Of a stretch of 64,000 nt of DNA, positions 9,696 through 20,715 are shown piece after piece. The notes below the pieces were generated by a model. It was not told the origin of the DNA, ran no database searches, and was given only the letters and a program-made list of their open reading frames with translations. Each line of letters begins with the position of its first letter. Position 1 is the stretch's first letter. Position numbers and translations under genes: made by a program. Source of the DNA: Ascochyta rabiei. Lineage: Eukaryota; Ascomycota; Dothideomycetes; Pleosporales; Didymellaceae. The stretch is from positions 1,596,001-1,660,000 of the forward strand of contig NC_082411.1 in assembly GCF_004011695.2 (NCBI RefSeq). Reading direction: 5' to 3'.

Positions 9696-11808
9696 ATGAC
9701 TATGAAGCTCGAGAGATATCGATATTACCTGGGGACAGCCCAGGTAAGATTCCAAAACCTATGCTACAGTCCTAGTAGTACAAAGCCTGACGATTGCGTT
9801 GGCTGCTGCATTTCTGATATAGAACATAACCTACCCGCTTTGATTAGTCCCTCGGAATACCACGACTGCCTGGTCGGCACAGGGATCTCTTTAGACGCGT
9901 TATACGCGATCGGACTTTCTCCAAGGCTTGCTCTTCCAATCGGCCTTCAGCTACCGTGCCTTCACGGAAGATTCCGGTTGGAGAGCGCAAAAAGAGATGA
10001 ATCGCAACGTGAAAATGACTGGTGGCTCGTTGATCTTTACAGTTCAGGTGAGAGCATTGCTATCCTACTTGAAATTGGCTGCTGAACAGTGTACGGACGC
10101 ACCCACAACTATTGTAACTCAAATTCGACAATTCTATCAACTACATACGTCTCCGTATGATGGGGAAAAGTTTCTCCATGTTCGATTTTACGAACGCGAG
10201 CAAAACTATGAAATCGCGACAAGATGGAAAAGGCTACTAGGAGCTAAGCTAAAGAGTCTGAATCAAATTCTACGTAATGAATGGCTTCGCATCTGTCTTG
10301 AGAGACTAGAGCCATTTCGCTCCTTGTGGATGAGTTTCCAGCTCGGCTCTTTTCCACTCATACTGAGCTGGCGATGTAGACAGGTACGACTCCCTTGAAG
10401 CCAAAACGATTCGGCTCATTTATTCCTCCAGGAGATTGAATGCTATTTGGTCCAGATGTATGAGATCTGGTACACAATCACAGGTGGTGATGCGCACCTC
10501 TGTGATGAGTACACCATCGAGAAGCTTGGGGGCCTTGCACCTCTGTGGAGTTCCCGCGACCGCTCCATGATTGAAGGCTTATTCGCCAGACATCAGGTCT
10601 TTCCTCGCGTACATGATACCGGTGTACGCGCTCAGATCTGTCAAAGGGTGCTTGCTATCGAAGGACTTATCCCAAATTTCCAGACCTTTTTCAAACATGT
10701 AAAAATACTGGGACCGGTTATGCTTCCTCTAAGAGAATTGCTCCCACCCGGCAAGTTACACCCTTCAAAAGATGAATTCAACCTAGTGTCCAGACACCTT
10801 CCCTCAGTAAGAGACATACTACTTCAGAATTGCTACGAGCGGCCTGGACAAAATAGGCAACAATGCCTTCTACAATATAGCGAGCATGATGAGCGCTTTA
10901 TTGAATGTATCGACCCAGGACTGCATTCGTATTGGCAACTCTGTCTCTATTTATTGCGCCACGTGCAGGATCATCAGAACTACCGCAAGGAACAACGTGA
11001 CCAGGCGCAGCTGTTGGAGCGCCCTGGATGGGTAATTCGACTTGGTAGATTTGCACGCAGGCTTGGGTTTCAGTCTGACACGATCTCTTCTCTCTGCAAC
11101 CAAGATCCTGACCTTTCGCAAATCCGCATGCATATGCTTCAAGAACGGCCAAGTGTCTTCTTCTCTGCACCGGCCGATAAGTTCAATGCAGAGGCCTATT
11201 CACGCCAAAGAAGTCAAGTAATCTTTGAACCTCGCCTACCTGCTCCTACTCCTCTGATGACGACTGACAGCGTGAATACGACCCGGGTGCCTAGGAACCA
11301 CCCACAGTTATTTCTTCCCACAATATGGAGCGCTCTTACACAAGAGCCGAGATACGCGTTAACGGAGTTCGGAGAGCTTGTGTTAATCTCCATGTCCTTC
11401 TTCGAGAAATTTGGGTCAAGCGCCGTTGGCGGTACTCAGGGGGGTTCTCAACCAGCCCAACTGTTATTACGCTCGTCTTCCGTCTACTCGGTACCGTTAT
11501 ATCCCGAGGATCTAGCTAGGCCCTACGGCGCCAACATCACGTTCTGGCATCTGCCCCAGGGTTGGGACATAAGTCCACTCGCGGAGTACAGATGTGATGC
11601 AACTTAGGAAGATATCAAGAGGGTAGTTAACAGTATCCGTGCGCAGGGCGTGGCGCCTTTGTTCGCTTTAGTGGATAGAGATGGGCGACTGAAGCTTTGT
11701 GATCCCTCACAGATTTTGCATCGCCGAAAACGATCTAAGCAACCGGAAAACATTTATTACATATATAGACATGAGAACTATAGGATTTGGATTATGAAGT
11801 CAATATAG
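9696..11808 (+). pseudogene. DUF3723 family gene with a frameshift and a premature stop
   Basis: The start at 9696 leads into YLGTAQVRFQNLCY, then LQLPCLHGRFRLESAK and DWWLVDLYSS, the conserved N-terminal order of fungal DUF3723 proteins. Around 10040-10050 the frame must change to reach LLSYLKLAAEQ and IVTQIRQFY; no acceptable intron fits, so I infer a frameshift. A good 48-base intron lies at 10384-10431 (GTACGA...CTCCAG), joining WRCRQ to EIECYLVQMYEIW. The main exon runs on with IPNFQTFFKHVKIL, LQYSEHDERF and WVIRLGRFARRLGFQ, all typical. A TAG at 11605-11607 interrupts a frame that continues with EDIKRVVNSIRAQG and ends at 11808. Function is unknown; DUF3723 is a frequent cargo family in Starship elements. 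Base composition is unlike the AT-rich transposons beside it. Confidence 0.85.
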
Positions 11809-12060
11809 CATGTGTTACCTTATATGCAGCAAAAAAAGGGCTTGCATCATTACTGTCGCCGGTTTTAGCTCTTATAATCGATAATGCGAGATACTGTTGT
11901 CACGACCATGAGCATGTAACCACGTTACCTCTGACTCAGTACGTGGTTATAGTACTATTCTGGCCATGAGGTCGCTATGAGAGCGATCATTCTCATACCT
12001 TTTGGTATTATATGGCTTAGGTGGGCAGAGCCTAGGTCCTTACAACTGTACAGTGTTAGG
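11809..12060. other. AT-rich spacer without a gene
   Basis: I see no coding or repeat signal here apart from a short imperfect palindrome near 11970-11985 (GTCGCTATGAGAGCGATC). Confidence 0.4.
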
Positions 12061-12290
12061 ATTACTACTTATATATAGTCAATAGATTGTAAGGGGCACA
12101 GGGCTCTTCTAACTAGTATTTTTAAACGCGTGCCTCTGAAAAAAGACTTGTGTAACTATTAATAACACTCTAGAGTGCTTGTGTTGGTTAAAACAACCTA
12201 GAAGAAGCTGTTACATATAGTTAATAGATTATAAAGAGCAAAGGTCTCTTTCTAGACTGTGCACGTTGCCTAAGACTTTTTAAATTGTAT
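12061..12290 (+). repeat. Satellite array A (units of about 130-140 bases)
   Basis: One full and one partial unit. Diagnostic strings are CTCTGAAAAAAGACTTGTGT, a near-palindrome CACTCTAGAGTGC, and GTTACATATAGTTAAT before the next unit. The same unit recurs at 18800-19310 (same orientation) and 29575-29935 (reverse). The flank TCTAGACTGTGCACGTTGCC at 12262-12281 also recurs, reversed, at 29535-29563. Confidence 0.85.
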
Positions 12291-13240
12291 TAACGCCTTA
12301 TTGCCCTTATTACTATATCTGTTCTATTTATTATTAGGATGTGTAAGTAAGAGCGTAAGCAGAAGCTTAAGCATGCAAAATTAATATAGATAAGTTTATG
12401 TTGGAGGATATAATTCCAATCAATGCAGGGACAGGAAGTGTTCACTTTTTGTCCCATCAGTTTACCTTTGCTCTAAAAGGTAGTGCGCGTGTGCTGCAGA
12501 TGCGCAGCGTAGCAAAATGGCAGGGTTATCTCCAATTAGCCTGCTTACTGCAGCTTAATAAAAGAGAGTTAAGGCAATTAGGAGATAGATTGCAGACTGC
12601 AAACTACGCTCCTAGGCAACTGTCTTGATTGCTAGGGAAGCAAGCTGTGCACAAAGAGGCTTTTGTTTACAAGATCTTTGCATTAGGTTATGCGCGTTGT
12701 TGCTGCACAGCAGAAATACAGCTTAAAGCATAACAGCAGCTTTGCACGAGCTCCAGGAGCTTTAATCCTACAGCAGTGCCTTTGCCTCTGCCTGTAGACT
12801 ACAAAAGCCCTAAGACTAGACACAGTACTGTCCTATAATTGCTAAAGGTAAAGGTGGCAGGAGCGTTAATGTTGGCAGGAAACAACGTCTTTAGCGGTAG
12901 TCTGCTTCTGTTAAAGATAAGAGCGATCTGAGCAAGGCGCTTGGTTAATCTGCGGATAATTGGCACTAGCGCTGCTACACGCTGCAGCCGCCTATTGGGA
13001 TGGCAAGACGCAATGTCCCTTAATGTGGGGATCTGCACTCGCGTGATCGTACATGCATGCGGGCTTGTGCCTAGTTGGGAACCTAAATAGCAAGTGCGAA
13101 CTTCACAATACCACGTTCAGCACCAGACACGGTCTTTTTAATCGTGTGGCATTAGGACGGATTTTGCGCAATGCCACAGTTTGGCACGACTGCCTTCGAG
13201 GGAGAGCCGGTTACGCTGAGGACTATATCGAGTTCGAGTA
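12291..13240 (-). repeat. Repeat X, left copy (inverted relative to 19311-20715)
   Basis: Read on the minus strand, this stretch aligns with the + strand at 19380-20715. Shared landmarks are the region around 13080-13190 versus 19390-19480 (GCAAAATC... and TTCGCACTTGCTAT), the Gly/Arg-coding piece at 12470-12520 versus 20560-20600, and GCTTAAGCTTCTGCTTACG at 12355-12373 versus 20637-20655. A 76-codon frame at 12398-12628 has no recognisable family. The repeat stops near 13240 next to the regulator gene. The right copy is longer, so this one has internal deletions or the other has insertions. Confidence 0.7.
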
Positions 13241-13529
13241 GCTAAGGTGATAGTAGTAACCACCACAATATTCCCCGAAACAAAGGCCCTTCTCACGGCG
13301 TCACTTATGGCGACAACACTGTGTTGGGAAAGTTGATGCTGAGGCCAGGTGTGGCACGGTAGGTAGCGTTGAGTTTAGGCTCGATGCGACTCAATCTCTT
13401 CGTAACGTATCGCATGGGTTATTGCGGCACAGCACTGATGCGAAGATATGAAGAACAGGAATCTACCCAGTGGGCGCATACAACAGTCCTGCAGGATTAT
13501 ATACATATGCAAGTTGTATAGAGCGTTCA

Positions 13530-14264
13530 ATGCCCCCCGCTATAATGGACAGAACCAGAAAACGAGCGAAGCAAGCGTGCGACCAGTGCCGAGTTAAGAA
13601 AACAAAGGTAAGTAATTTAGTCCTGATGCGATTAAGCCTAATGCTGACCTTGATCTCGTGTGATGGGGAGCATCTATGCGGGAGATGTCGAGCCGAAAAC
13701 TCTGTATGTAACTACAGTCAGAGAGCGAGTCACCAGCAAAGTAGAAACTCTCAGTAAGCATTTCCTGGCTCGGCCTAGCGATAGCGTCTTTCAATTTACA
13801 CCTTTCGCAGCACAGCTCTCCTCGAGACACAAAACAGACAGCTTAAGAACGCATTACAAATGTTATACGAATACGTCCAGACCGGCCACAGTCTGCCGGC
13901 CTTACCAGTGCAGAGTATGGGAGATGGCCGCCCATTCCTGCACGACATTGTGACGTACCTGAACGCAGTGCCCATAGGCGCGTCAATCAGGCACGATCAA
14001 CTACCATACCAGATTTCAAGGCCAAACACAATGCCTACTGCGTCTCTTCCGCAATCACAGCCAGAACCCTTACCATATTCAACCTTTGTTGCAACTGTCT
14101 CGGAGCCGAACACCTTCATGGTCTCGTTAATACAACAGGATATGCCGCTACTAGAGCATGAAATCCTTGAAAGCAGATTGAACCTGCAAGAGATTTACTC
14201 GTTAATGGATACGGACGGAGCCGAGGCTGCAGGGTTACACTGGCTACAAACTCACACAGCATGA
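13530..14264 (+). CDS. Small Zn2Cys6 (Gal4-type) transcription regulator
   Basis: The protein starts MPPAIMDRTRKRAKQACDQC; M at 13530 or 13545 is likely because upstream residues lack family character. The Zn2Cys6 cluster is ACDQCRVKKTK, then CDGEHLCGRC and a last Cys in ENSVCNY. These halves are separated by 51 bases (13609-13659) that start GTAAGT like an intron but end TCTCG instead of AG. They have no stop and keep the frame, so either the insertion is translated or a nearby acceptor is used. A second intron at 13754-13810 (GTAAGC...TTCGCAG) joins SRNSH to a coiled-coil piece, LLETQNRQLKNALQMLYEYV, as expected after the zinc cluster. The frame ends at 14264, giving a short protein without the large fungal middle homology region. 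It lies beside a BTB gene in a non-RIP island. Confidence 0.75.
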
Positions 14265-14598
14265 TACCTGTGTACATATGAGCCCTTGGGCCTGCAAGAA
14301 CCAAGTTGATAGGAATAATGTCACAGTGTGAGCGGTGAGAGAAAGTCGCTATGCATAAACCAAATTTTTACTGCTATCTCTTGGTGTGTTGCTATCGTGA
14401 TAGCCCTTTATCTGCCTATCAGGAGGATCTGTTTACATGATGCAGATGTGTGTGGAAGGTGCTTGTCAAGGAGAGGCGGAACCATCACACCACCACATGC
14501 TACATAGAACGTCCTTACCCCATAGATTGTCAAAAACAATCCTCCGTTATATCAACTCAAAACCAATCCCACATACCTTAAGACATCCATGAATGCCT
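14265..14598. other. Spacer between convergent genes
   Basis: No gene is apparent. It lies between the 3' ends of the Zn2Cys6 regulator and the BTB gene and should hold both terminators. Confidence 0.5.
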
Positions 14599-15808
14599 TT
14601 AGATGGTCTGGACAGAAGACACGGAATTATTGTCATCGAACTGCAAGCCATCATACCATTCTCTTAGCGACCCAGCGTAGGCTTCGATGTCCTCGAAATC
14701 TGTACCGCTGGACGAGCCATCAGCATCGAACGAATCCCTTGGCATTCGCCCGCCCTCTGCGATCTGTATCTCCAGGCGCTTTACCTTGTGGCGCTGGTCC
14801 AGCGTCATAACATCCTTTTTGTGACGTTCTTCCGCTCCTCGAGCCTCTCCAATCGTAGTACGGACATAGTGATTGATATCTGCAGTCGCTTCATTTATCG
14901 CTCCACTGGCTTCTAGCAGCTGTTCTCTGTGATGATCTGCAGCACTCCTGACTCCTCGAAGACGAGTACTGACCTCCTGTAGGCTGAGGCTGTCCTTCAG
15001 AATCCACACAGCTAAGCCGATTTTCTCTTGCTGATGAAGAGTGCGATCATCGCCTAGCGAATTCAACAGTGTGCTTGCCACTTGTGCGCGGCACGCCGCA
15101 CCCCTTAGCTTCAAATTTGCTGTGAGATTTAGCAATCCTTCTTATGCTCGAGGAAGTAGAGTCTATACCCAGTATAGCACAATCTGTTTCAAAACCGCCA
15201 GTGATTTGCTCGATGGGTAATGCTTCAAATTGAAGTGGGTACTGGAAAAACACATCTTCGAGCAGTTTTTTGTATTTGGTGGAGCTCAGGGCTTTCGCGA
15301 CGCCAAGGAGCTTAAGGAGTTCTATCGTTGCAAGTGTGCCTAGCCTGAAAGCGTGGACGGCGAAACTGAATTCTACGGTATGATAAACCTGTGATGTGGC
15401 GGGAATTTCGTAACGTTGGATAGCACCCGCCATGTTGGCGAGCGTTTGCAGCGATATGTGATCATGCGGTATGAAGGAGCCATGAGCTGACTCGCAGATC
15501 ATACCGAACGCTACGGGATCTTCATTTGGTAGCTTGATCGATTTCCGCAACGAGCCGTGTTGAGTGGTGAAGAGCTTATGGAACTCTGGTGATATTTGCG
15601 CCATGATTGAAGATGAGACGGGGATCCTAGAATCTTTAATCAGAACTTCGTCGTCGCGGTTCGCGTGCCAAGCCATGTTGGGGTCAATTGAGTCCAACGC
15701 TGTAAAGTAAGTTCGTGAAATGATTAGTACATCATCCGCATTACAATTACTTATATAGACGAGTGGTTGGGAATGCCGATACAACACAATTTTAGAGGGT
15801 CTTCCCAC
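14599..15808 (-). CDS. BTB/POZ domain protein
   Basis: The frame opens at 15808; an alternative start is 15676 (MAWHANRDDEVLI), which would place the BTB domain at the N-terminus as usual. The BTB core shows VSSSIMAQISPEFHKLF, then KLPNEDPVAFGMICESAHG, the typical pattern of a fungal BTB fold. An intron at 15168-15120 (GTATAG...TCACAG, 49 bases) joins DCAIL to ANLKLRGAACRAQ. The C-terminal exon is helical and charged, with RHKKDVMTLDQRHKVKRLE, and ends in a Ser/Asp-rich tail. No premature stop is needed. Fungal BTB proteins of this type are often of unknown role; some act as adaptors for cullin-3 ligases, but nothing here shows that. Confidence 0.75.
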
Positions 15809-16382
15809 GCCAGGTACATTTGCCCTTCCTAGTGGTGGCTAGCGGTTCACGCCAGTCATCAATGGCTGCTAGTTGCTGGAAAGATATGCAACTATCTGGC
15901 TATCTCGGATGTCGAGGGAAGCTCTGAATCATAGAAGGTTTCCTGCAGAACGAGGTCTTACGTGACATTGCTGGTTTCCGCTGTTGGGGCCAAACATTCA
16001 TTTCGCCAATCCGCGGCAATGTGGCCATCATCTTAGCGCTTGTGACATTAGTAAGAACGATACCCGGTTCTCCGGACCCATGCGCGGCGGCAATCACTCT
16101 TGTCTTCCGCTCGGACCGCCGGGTGCCGAGCCCCTGGATCTACACAACAATTCCCGAATTGGCTTTAAATCTCTGGGTGTTATCACGACATAACTCTAGT
16201 GCACATCAGCAAACTAGAGATGCATGCACGACTCGTAGAGGCCAAGTTCAGACCTATTGCATAACAATCACATTATATAATTATGCTATACACAACAATA
16301 GTAGCAAAAACCATGTTGCTAGCTGCTACATCTGTGTGGAAGAGAACACGAACGGATTCCAGAATTTCGTTCTCACAATTTC
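15809..16382. other. Intergenic region
   Basis: Frames on both strands are short and share no family motif. It separates the BTB gene start from the 3' end of the CSC1-like gene, and I see no repeat in it. Confidence 0.45.
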
Positions 16383-18752
16383 CTATCTCAAGCATATCTT
16401 GCCTGACGCAGTAATGGTTGCGTCTGTGTTAGATATAGTCACCCCTTTTAATTCCTCCTTAAGCTGCAAAGCTCGAGTGGAGCCTATCCCGTGACGATCG
16501 CTTGGGATACTAATTGTCGGATTTGACGCGAGGGCCTTGTGAAGAAAAGGAGGGGATAGTATTGTATCTTTGGCTAGAGTATCCTTGAGCGCGGTGGGGG
16601 AAAAACTCAACAAGGGGTTAAATGCTCTGCAAAGCAAGCGATGATATACAACAGTCAATCCTGTAGTAAGCACCATGATGCACGCTTGTCCAATACACCT
16701 AGCCTTGCCTTGCGAGTCTCGTACAAGAAGAAACAGAGCTATAAGACAAACTTGCATCATGTACAGGCCTATTAAGAGATGTTTGAGTGCTTTGGGATAG
16801 AAGAGCCCCCCACTATCCCGTTCGGTAAGTAGTATACTTGATCCAGAGTAGATTATCCAAAACAAGCTGAATATAAGAACCTGGAAAGGAATAACAATCG
16901 GTGAGATGATAGCATAGAGAAATCCTGTCTGTTTCAGCGTGGACTGCACTGGGCGCTTCTAAAATTTAGAACCTACCAATGCAGGAGAGGTTAGTAAAGA
17001 CAGGTAAAAAAGTGCCCCATTCGAGGTCCTGACCCCTTCTTCTTATTATCATCTGAGTGACTGACTTGTTAAAGATTGGACCAAGTATAAACTTTCCAAT
17101 TAGACGATCCATCCGTAACAAAGAGTTGGCGCTAATAGACAGAGCTTGTAAGAGGATATAGGATAGAAAGTAATTGCTTGCTTTTGGTAGGTTCTTAGCC
17201 AAGGTCGCAGCCAGCGAAGCTCCATGTGCCATCTCGTTCACGATGGCAGTAAGTCCTGCAGATAACGACACTACGAGAGTAACTTGGAAGAAGAGAAAGC
17301 AAAAGTAATAGTCTTGAATCTTGAGATCGATATGGCTCCTAGAAGAAATGCCCTGCTTTCGTACAAGGTAGTTTAGTACGACAACAAATCCTTTTATCAG
17401 AATGGCCACCAGGGTAGGAGGCAGTACGCCTTGAAGCAGGCCTAGGAAGGACTGTGGAAGTTCATTGATCCAGCTCAGCCAAGACACCGCCTGCGTGATA
17501 TAGATAATCTGGGAGAGGAGCCCTGCCAAAGCTACTGGAATGACGCATGCGGTTGCTGTTGCTACAATAAGCATGTTTGAAAGTACAGTGCGCATGGTCC
17601 TGTCCCGCCAGGTGATACTAACGTTGTTCCATACCACATCATCTACCGACAAAGGCATTGTGCGGGGTGTCATATAACCTACGCTGGTATGAATAACCGC
17701 TTGACACGCTATATGGGCGGCGAGTGGATTGGCGAAGGTGACAAAGGCGGACCGCAGTAACGGGAATTTCTTTAGTGCTGCACGATAGGAGTTCATCTTT
17801 TCAGCAGTTTCACGAAGTTCTTCCCGATAAACCATGGTGGTGTTGACCTTTTCGAGTCTCAGCCAGGCAAAAATGTTTAAGAGGTTGCGTGATTCGTCAT
17901 TCGAGCGCCTAGGCTCTCTGAGCAAGCTTGACTTCTTGCTTCTTTTCTGTACGCCTACCCTACAAGCCTTCCTTATATTGGAGATCTCCGCCGTCTCAAG
18001 GGCTCGAGCCAGGCGTTCCCGTCTCTCTGCTAACCGGGAAATTGCGCTGTAGTCGCGATTAAAAGAAATGGCAGTAATATTACCAGGAAAGACCTTGAGT
18101 TGAGATGTGAGTGCCTTTTCAGACATCCAATCATCTGGTATGGAGTTGATGAGTATTGTACACAAAGCTGCGTACGGTAAGTGTTGCCGGGTTGCCACGT
18201 AAAATGCAAGCTCGCTCTAAATAACCCAGCAAACGTGTCCGGTAAAAAGCAAACTAACGAGAAGATGAGCCCAGTACCGATCTGCTTGATCAAGACCAAC
18301 GTTGGACCACCCCAAGGCATCGAGTCCACTCACTCCAAGCACAGCGCCTTTTCCGTTGGTGTAGTTCAAAGGGACGAGAACGGGGGTTATGAGGAGTGCA
18401 GCCGGAGTAAATATAAGAATCAGTGATCGTAGGTACCGGCGGAAGAAGTATCTATCGAAATGCTTATGGCGGCGGTCAAATCGAACAAAGTTGGCTACCA
18501 CGTGTCTTTTCCAGGTTGTACGGGTAGTGTCAGCATCTTCTGGGACAGTAGTACTGCGACTATTAGCACAAGAATAGGTGATATATTGCGAGCTTACTAG
18601 AGATCAGGGAAGCGCTTGCGGATGATAAGAAACAAGAGGACTTCTAGCGTAAATATAACCGCGGAGAGGGAGACGGAAGCAAGGAATGAGCTCAAAGAGA
18701 TACCATGGAGCTGCTGAGCTTTAGCAAACGATTTCCCGAAAGATTCACCCAT
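16383..18752 (-). pseudogene. CSC1/OSCA-like calcium-permeable channel (DUF221 family) with one in-frame stop
   Basis: The start at 18752 (MGESFGKSF) is followed by a membrane segment (SVSLSAVIFTLEVLLFLII) and RKRFPD. An intron (GTAAGC...CTAATAG, about 18595-18558) leads to STTVPEDADTTR. The next exon has YFFRRYLRSLILIFTPAALL and GLDALGWSNVGLDQADRYWAH. At 18216-18218 a TAG replaces the codon expected to be Trp in VCWVI-W-SEL, and the frame then continues in register. The cytosolic loop with FPGNITAIS and SAFVTFANPLAAHIACQ and the channel core with WNNVSITWRDR follow. Later membrane helices run to about 16966. A short intron or shift near 16966-16940 reaches the last helices (FLYAIISPIVIPFQVLIFSL) and a cytosolic tail. 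The single stop looks recent, since the rest is well kept. Confidence 0.8.
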
Positions 18753-18789
18753 AGCGTTGGTCTTCCTATCTGTTCCTACGCTTTGAAAT

Positions 18790-19310
18790 CTGATATATAA
18801 TTGATGGATTTTGAGCGGCAAAGGTCTCTTCTGACTAGTTTCCTTAAACGCCTGCCTCTGGAAAAAGGCTTGTGTAACTATGACCGGCATTCCAGAGTGC
18901 TCGTGCTGGTTACGATAAACTAGAAGAGACCGTTGCATATAGTTAATTAATTATGAGAGGCAGAGGTCTCTTCTAAACGCACTCCTCTGGAAAAAGGCTT
19001 GTGTGACTATCACCAGCACTCTAAAGTGCTTGTGTTAGTTACAATAAACCAAAAGAGGCCGTTACATATAGTTGGTACAGTAATTAGCGATTGCGGCCTC
19101 ACCCCTACAGGCAGGTGCGCAACGGTTTTAAACCGCCCTACCTTCCGTACATAGCTTAGCGCTAGATGTTCGCTGCAAAACAGGCGATGCGATTGGTCAA
19201 TTGTTGTTCTAATAATGACTGGTTTTTAGAATGCTGCCTGCAGGGGTGAAGCCGCTATCGCTAACAATTGTAGATAGTAAGGAGCAAAGGTCTCTTCTAG
19301 CTGATATGCT
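18790..19310 (+). repeat. Satellite array B with an embedded MITE
   Basis: Two full units (about 18815-18955 and 18956-19075) and a partial unit after the MITE (19273-19310). Shared strings are CAAAGGTCTCTTCT, CCTCTGGAAAAAGGCTTGTG and CATATAGTTAATTAATTATG. The array begins only about 50 bases upstream of the CSC1-like start codon and may have replaced part of its promoter. Confidence 0.85.
19078..19270. mobile_element. MITE, about 193 bases, TA target duplication (copy 1)
   Basis: Terminal inverted repeats start CAGTAATTAGCGATTGCGGC and end with the complement TATCGCTAACAATTG; the inner arms include TCACCCCTACAGGCAG and CTGCCTGCAGGGGTGA. TA flanks both sides (19076-19077, 19271-19272). Without it the satellite unit is restored to the form seen in array A. 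It has no coding capacity and shares the TA preference of Tc1/mariner/pogo transposases. Confidence 0.88.
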
Positions 19311-20715
19311 TAACATTAAACGTCCAATTCTCAAAAACAGCTAGCGTCTGCAAAACAGGCACTTATACAGTAAAGCCTGCGCCGCGCCAGACTGTGTTAT
19401 TACGCAAAATCTGCCCCAATGTTGTATAATTAAAAGGACCATATCCAGCACTGAACGTGATATAGTGAATTTCGCACTTGCTATCTAGGTTCCTGACCTA
19501 GCACAAGCCTGTATGCATATACAGTGACGTGAGTAGACATTGCGTCTTGCTGCACGCTATCCTGCTAGATAGCTGCAGCGTGCAGCAGCGCAAGTGCTAG
19601 TTATTTGGAAACTAGCCAACTGCCTTGCTCTAATTGCTCTTGCCTTTAATAAAGGCAAATAGCAGAGCACTACCTCAACTGTGGCGCGAGAAGCCATATG
19701 TATCAGTAAGTTGAAGTGATGAGGCAATCCTGTGAGAACAACGTGGTGGAATGGTGCTGCCAGAAGCTGTGGTGTAGCCTGGCTATTTTGTCCGGCTCGT
19801 GGAAGGTGTAGTAGAAGGCTGTCACAAGCAAGAGGACGTAAGATAGACCCGAGAAGAATCTACGCCAAGTTGTGGTGCGGCTTGACAGCTGCTGAGGACG
19901 TGCGAGAAAGCTGCAGTGGTCTGTTAGGATAGATATGTTGAATAGGTTTTATAACTGATTGTTGTTCGTCAGAGCACCGCGTAGTTAGATGCTGCATGAA
20001 GTTAACATAGTAGAGACAGCTCAAAGCACACAAACACACACATTACTGTATTTTAGTAACTTGCAAAACCTCCTGGCAACCAACGTTTGCGAGATTCGTT
20101 AAAGCACGGAGTGCAGAGAAGGGCTTGGGATATGGAGTCTTTTATGCAGAAGACAACTTAGGCAGCACAGGCTCGCCCGCCAGTTGGTATAAGCACTCCC
20201 TTTTCCACAGCAAAACTAGGGCAAGCTGATCAGTATAACTTCTGGAAAATTCAATTACCACCCGAGTCCTGCTAGTGCGAAAAGCACTGCTTGTCCTCAT
20301 ATCTCCCCAATAGCACGGCGAATTCTACACTGCATTCACATCTGGCAGGCAACAATCCATTGCACAAGGTTCAAAAAAGCTCACAACACAGCTCCCGTGC
20401 GTTCAACTTATGCGAATTACAATGCCAATAAGCAGATACAGTGTTCAATGCTTACTATTTACCAGCTAATTAATTGCCGCTACGCACAGCTCTCTTTTAT
20501 TTATCAAGCTGCAGTAACGTAACTTAAGCAAGCCAGTCAGAGAATAACCCTGCCTTTATTGCTACGCCGTGCATCTGCAGCACGCGCGCACTACCTTCTA
20601 TAGCAAAGGTGAACCTGTCTGTGCTAATCTTGCTTGCTTAAGCTTCTGCTTACGCCTTTACCTGTAAATCCTAATAATAAACAGAATAATCATAAAAATA
20701 AAAGCGAAAAGGCAT
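19311..20715 (+). repeat. Repeat X, right copy (inverted relative to 12291-13240)
   Basis: Homologous to the reverse complement of 13200-12291, continuing past the pogo insertion into 29523-29563. It holds no recognisable protein; frames such as 19732-19932 lack family character. The stretch of about 19610-20500 is longer than its counterpart. With satellite arrays in opposite orientations on its two sides (18790-19310 and 29575-29935), it looks like one element about 2.3 kb long before pogo insertion. Confidence 0.65.

Noticed and set aside
10898..11170. Minus-strand frames inside the DUF3723 gene
   Set aside because: The + strand carries the conserved DUF3723 motifs here; these are antisense shadows.
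12061..12290. CRISPR-like array
   Set aside because: The units are long (about 130-140 bases), diverged, and lack the short repeat/unique spacer pattern; this is a eukaryotic satellite.
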